DNA from: Bacillus sp. Marseille-Q3570
GTDB lineage: Bacteria; Bacillota; Bacilli; Bacillales; Fictibacillaceae
Assembly (NCBI RefSeq): GCF_946151055.1
Contig: NZ_CAMGYZ010000005.1
Location: 330,250 to 394,249 of the forward strand
Direction: 5' to 3'
DNA: 64,000 nt
This document shows, piece after piece, positions 63,150 through 64,000 of the stretch. Under the pieces are notes generated by a model. It made no database searches and was not told the DNA's origin. It saw only the letters and a program-made list of their open reading frames with translations. Position 1 is the stretch's first letter. Each line of letters starts with the position of its first letter. Both the position numbers and the translations under genes were made by a program.

Positions 63150-63338
63150 TTGGTTACGTTTGTATGGATAATTTTCTTTTTGATTCTTGGGCTATTGTTC
63201 TTTTTTCGGATCCGGATGGGGCGTGCTTATCAAGGTCGCTCGAATTGTCAGGTATGTGGAAAAGGTTCGAGACCGTCTGGATTTAAACTTAGTCGTTCAC
63301 CAAAGCATTGTCCTCATTGCCAGTCAAAGCTTCGGTAA
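63150..63338 (+). CDS. Small membrane protein with zinc ribbon
   Basis: The 62-residue product starts with one hydrophobic segment (VTFVWIIFFLILGLLFFF) and continues with CQVC and CPHC, a likely one-zinc ribbon facing the cytoplasm. I choose the TTG at 63150 behind GGAGGGG; a GTG at 63135 lies inside that ribosome binding site. No known family was recognised. It is divergent from the peroxiredoxin gene and meets the Gmad2 gene tail to tail, 2 bp apart. Confidence 0.55.
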   Translation: MVTFVWIIFFLILGLLFFFRIRMGRAYQGRSNCQVCGKGSRPSGFKLSRSPKHCPHCQSKLR

Positions 63339-63340
63339 TA

Positions 63341-63784
63341 TCATTCGGTTTTCAAAGGGATTTCTAAAATATTGATTTCTGAACCGTCCTTTGCACTCGA
63401 AACAAAGACTTTTAAAATCAATTTCGAATCGACGGTTTCAGGAACGGCGATGACTCGCTCGAAGTCGCCCCATCCAGGTGCCCCTTCAGATGCTGTGATG
63501 AAATCACTCTCGAGGACCGTTTCACCATCCCTCAATTCATATTGGAAATTCGCCTCGAAAACCCTCGCTTTGCCTTTGAACACGAACTCTTCATTTACCG
63601 TCTGATTCGGAAGAGGTGAGGCGATTTTAAAAACCTCATTTTCGATTGGATCCTCTGAACCATCTTCGTCGGATCCGTCAGTCGAGCCATCTGTCTGATC
63701 AGGCTCCCGAACAACATCTTCATTGATTGAATAGCTTCCTAGTCCTAACAACGCTATGAAAAACAGGATAAAAAACATCTTCAT
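63341..63784 (-). CDS. Exported protein with Gmad2 domain
   Basis: The 147-residue protein has an N-terminal signal or anchor (MKMFFILFFIALLGLGSYSI), an acidic linker rich in Asp, Gly and Ser (about 25–50), and a Gmad2 immunoglobulin-like domain (about 52–147) with the motifs PLPNQTVNEEFVFKGKARVF, ASEGAPGWGDF and SSAKDGSEIN. Gmad2 domains occur in cell-surface proteins of spore formers, often joined to GerMN domains; here it is alone. No lipobox Cys is present. AAGGAGGAAG precedes the ATG. Confidence 0.85.
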   Translation of the reverse strand: MKMFFILFFIALLGLGSYSINEDVVREPDQTDGSTDGSDEDGSEDPIENEVFKIASPLPNQTVNEEFVFKGKARVFEANFQYELRDGETVLESDFITASEGAPGWGDFERVIAVPETVDSKLILKVFVSSAKDGSEINILEIPLKTE

Positions 63785-64000
63785 GGATCTTCCTCCTTAT
63801 TCTTCGTGCAGTACTAAGTCTTCTTTATCAGTTTATGAGCATGATAGGAGAAAGCCTACTGTTTGAAATAAAAGGTTCTACGTCAATTGTTGGGGTAGGA
63901 GATCGTGCTCCTATCCCTTAACCTACTTGAAATTCTAAATCTTTAAATTGATGGTGCAATAATATACGTAATCGTAAACGGTCATGTCGTTGGAAACCAA
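63785..64000. other. Terminal intergenic region
   Basis: No gene was found. A hairpin GGGGTAGGAG (63891–63900)/CTCCTATCCC (63908–63917) is visible but has no T run, so its role is unclear. Confidence 0.4.

Overview
The window comes from a low-to-mid GC Gram-positive bacterium of the Bacillaceae. Strong AAGGAGG-type ribosome binding sites, rho-independent terminators after most operons, and gene order support this. The order ctpB–minJ–csbA–uvrBA–yvlABD–hprK–lgt–yvoD–ppaX–yvoF–hisZGDBHAFI–yvcD–trxB–yvcI–rapZ–yvcK–whiA–crh follows the Bacillus subtilis chromosome. No tRNA, rRNA, CRISPR array or prophage was seen. I do not name a species.

Layout. 0.1–3.8 kb: mannitol regulator, EIIA and dehydrogenase (mtlR, mtlF, mtlD). 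3.9–9.5 kb: cation efflux protein, LytR-CpsA-Psr protein, CtpB protease and the division-site protein MinJ. 9.6–13.4 kb: a zinc-starvation operon with two Zur boxes, zinc-independent ribosomal proteins S14 and L31, a flavoprotein and an unknown protein. It is interrupted by a TnpB-only IS200/IS605-type element whose empty site can be rebuilt. 13.6–15.4 kb: NERD protein, exosporium-like protein, csbA. 15.6–28.9 kb: an aromatic catabolic island. A two-component flavin monooxygenase, an IclR regulator and a full 3-hydroxyanthranilate meta-cleavage route lead to pyruvate and acetyl-CoA, followed by a TRAP transporter. The likely substrate is anthranilate or 3-hydroxyanthranilate. 29–32.3 kb: isochorismatase-like hydrolase, TauE exporter, AIM24 and DUF3221 proteins. 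32.5–44.5 kb: uvrBA with a LexA box, yvl genes, then hprK to yvoF. 44.9–46 kb: Ca2+/H+ antiporter. 46.7–53.2 kb: the complete his operon. 53.7–61 kb: yvcD, trxB, yvcI and the rapZ–yvcK–whiA–crh group. 61–64 kb: a CatE-like dioxygenase behind two CatR/YodB-type operators, a peroxiredoxin, and two small envelope proteins.

The most notable gene is the peroxiredoxin at 62418–63044 (minus strand). Its only interruption is a TGA exactly at the peroxidatic cysteine. Seventeen bases downstream is a six-pair hairpin with a GGUC loop, the loop sequence of the E. coli fdhF SECIS. This predicts a selenocysteine enzyme.

The intergenic DNA is also unusual. Several sequence-unrelated repeat arrays sit between operons and keep fixed periods: 52 bp at 20.6, 56.9 and 62.0 kb, 51 bp in four A-A-B-B elements, 48 bp at 55.3 kb, and 21 bp at 13.6, 39.5 and 39.8 kb. 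A separate 90-bp two-hairpin element occurs six times in one orientation, always just after a terminator or another copy.
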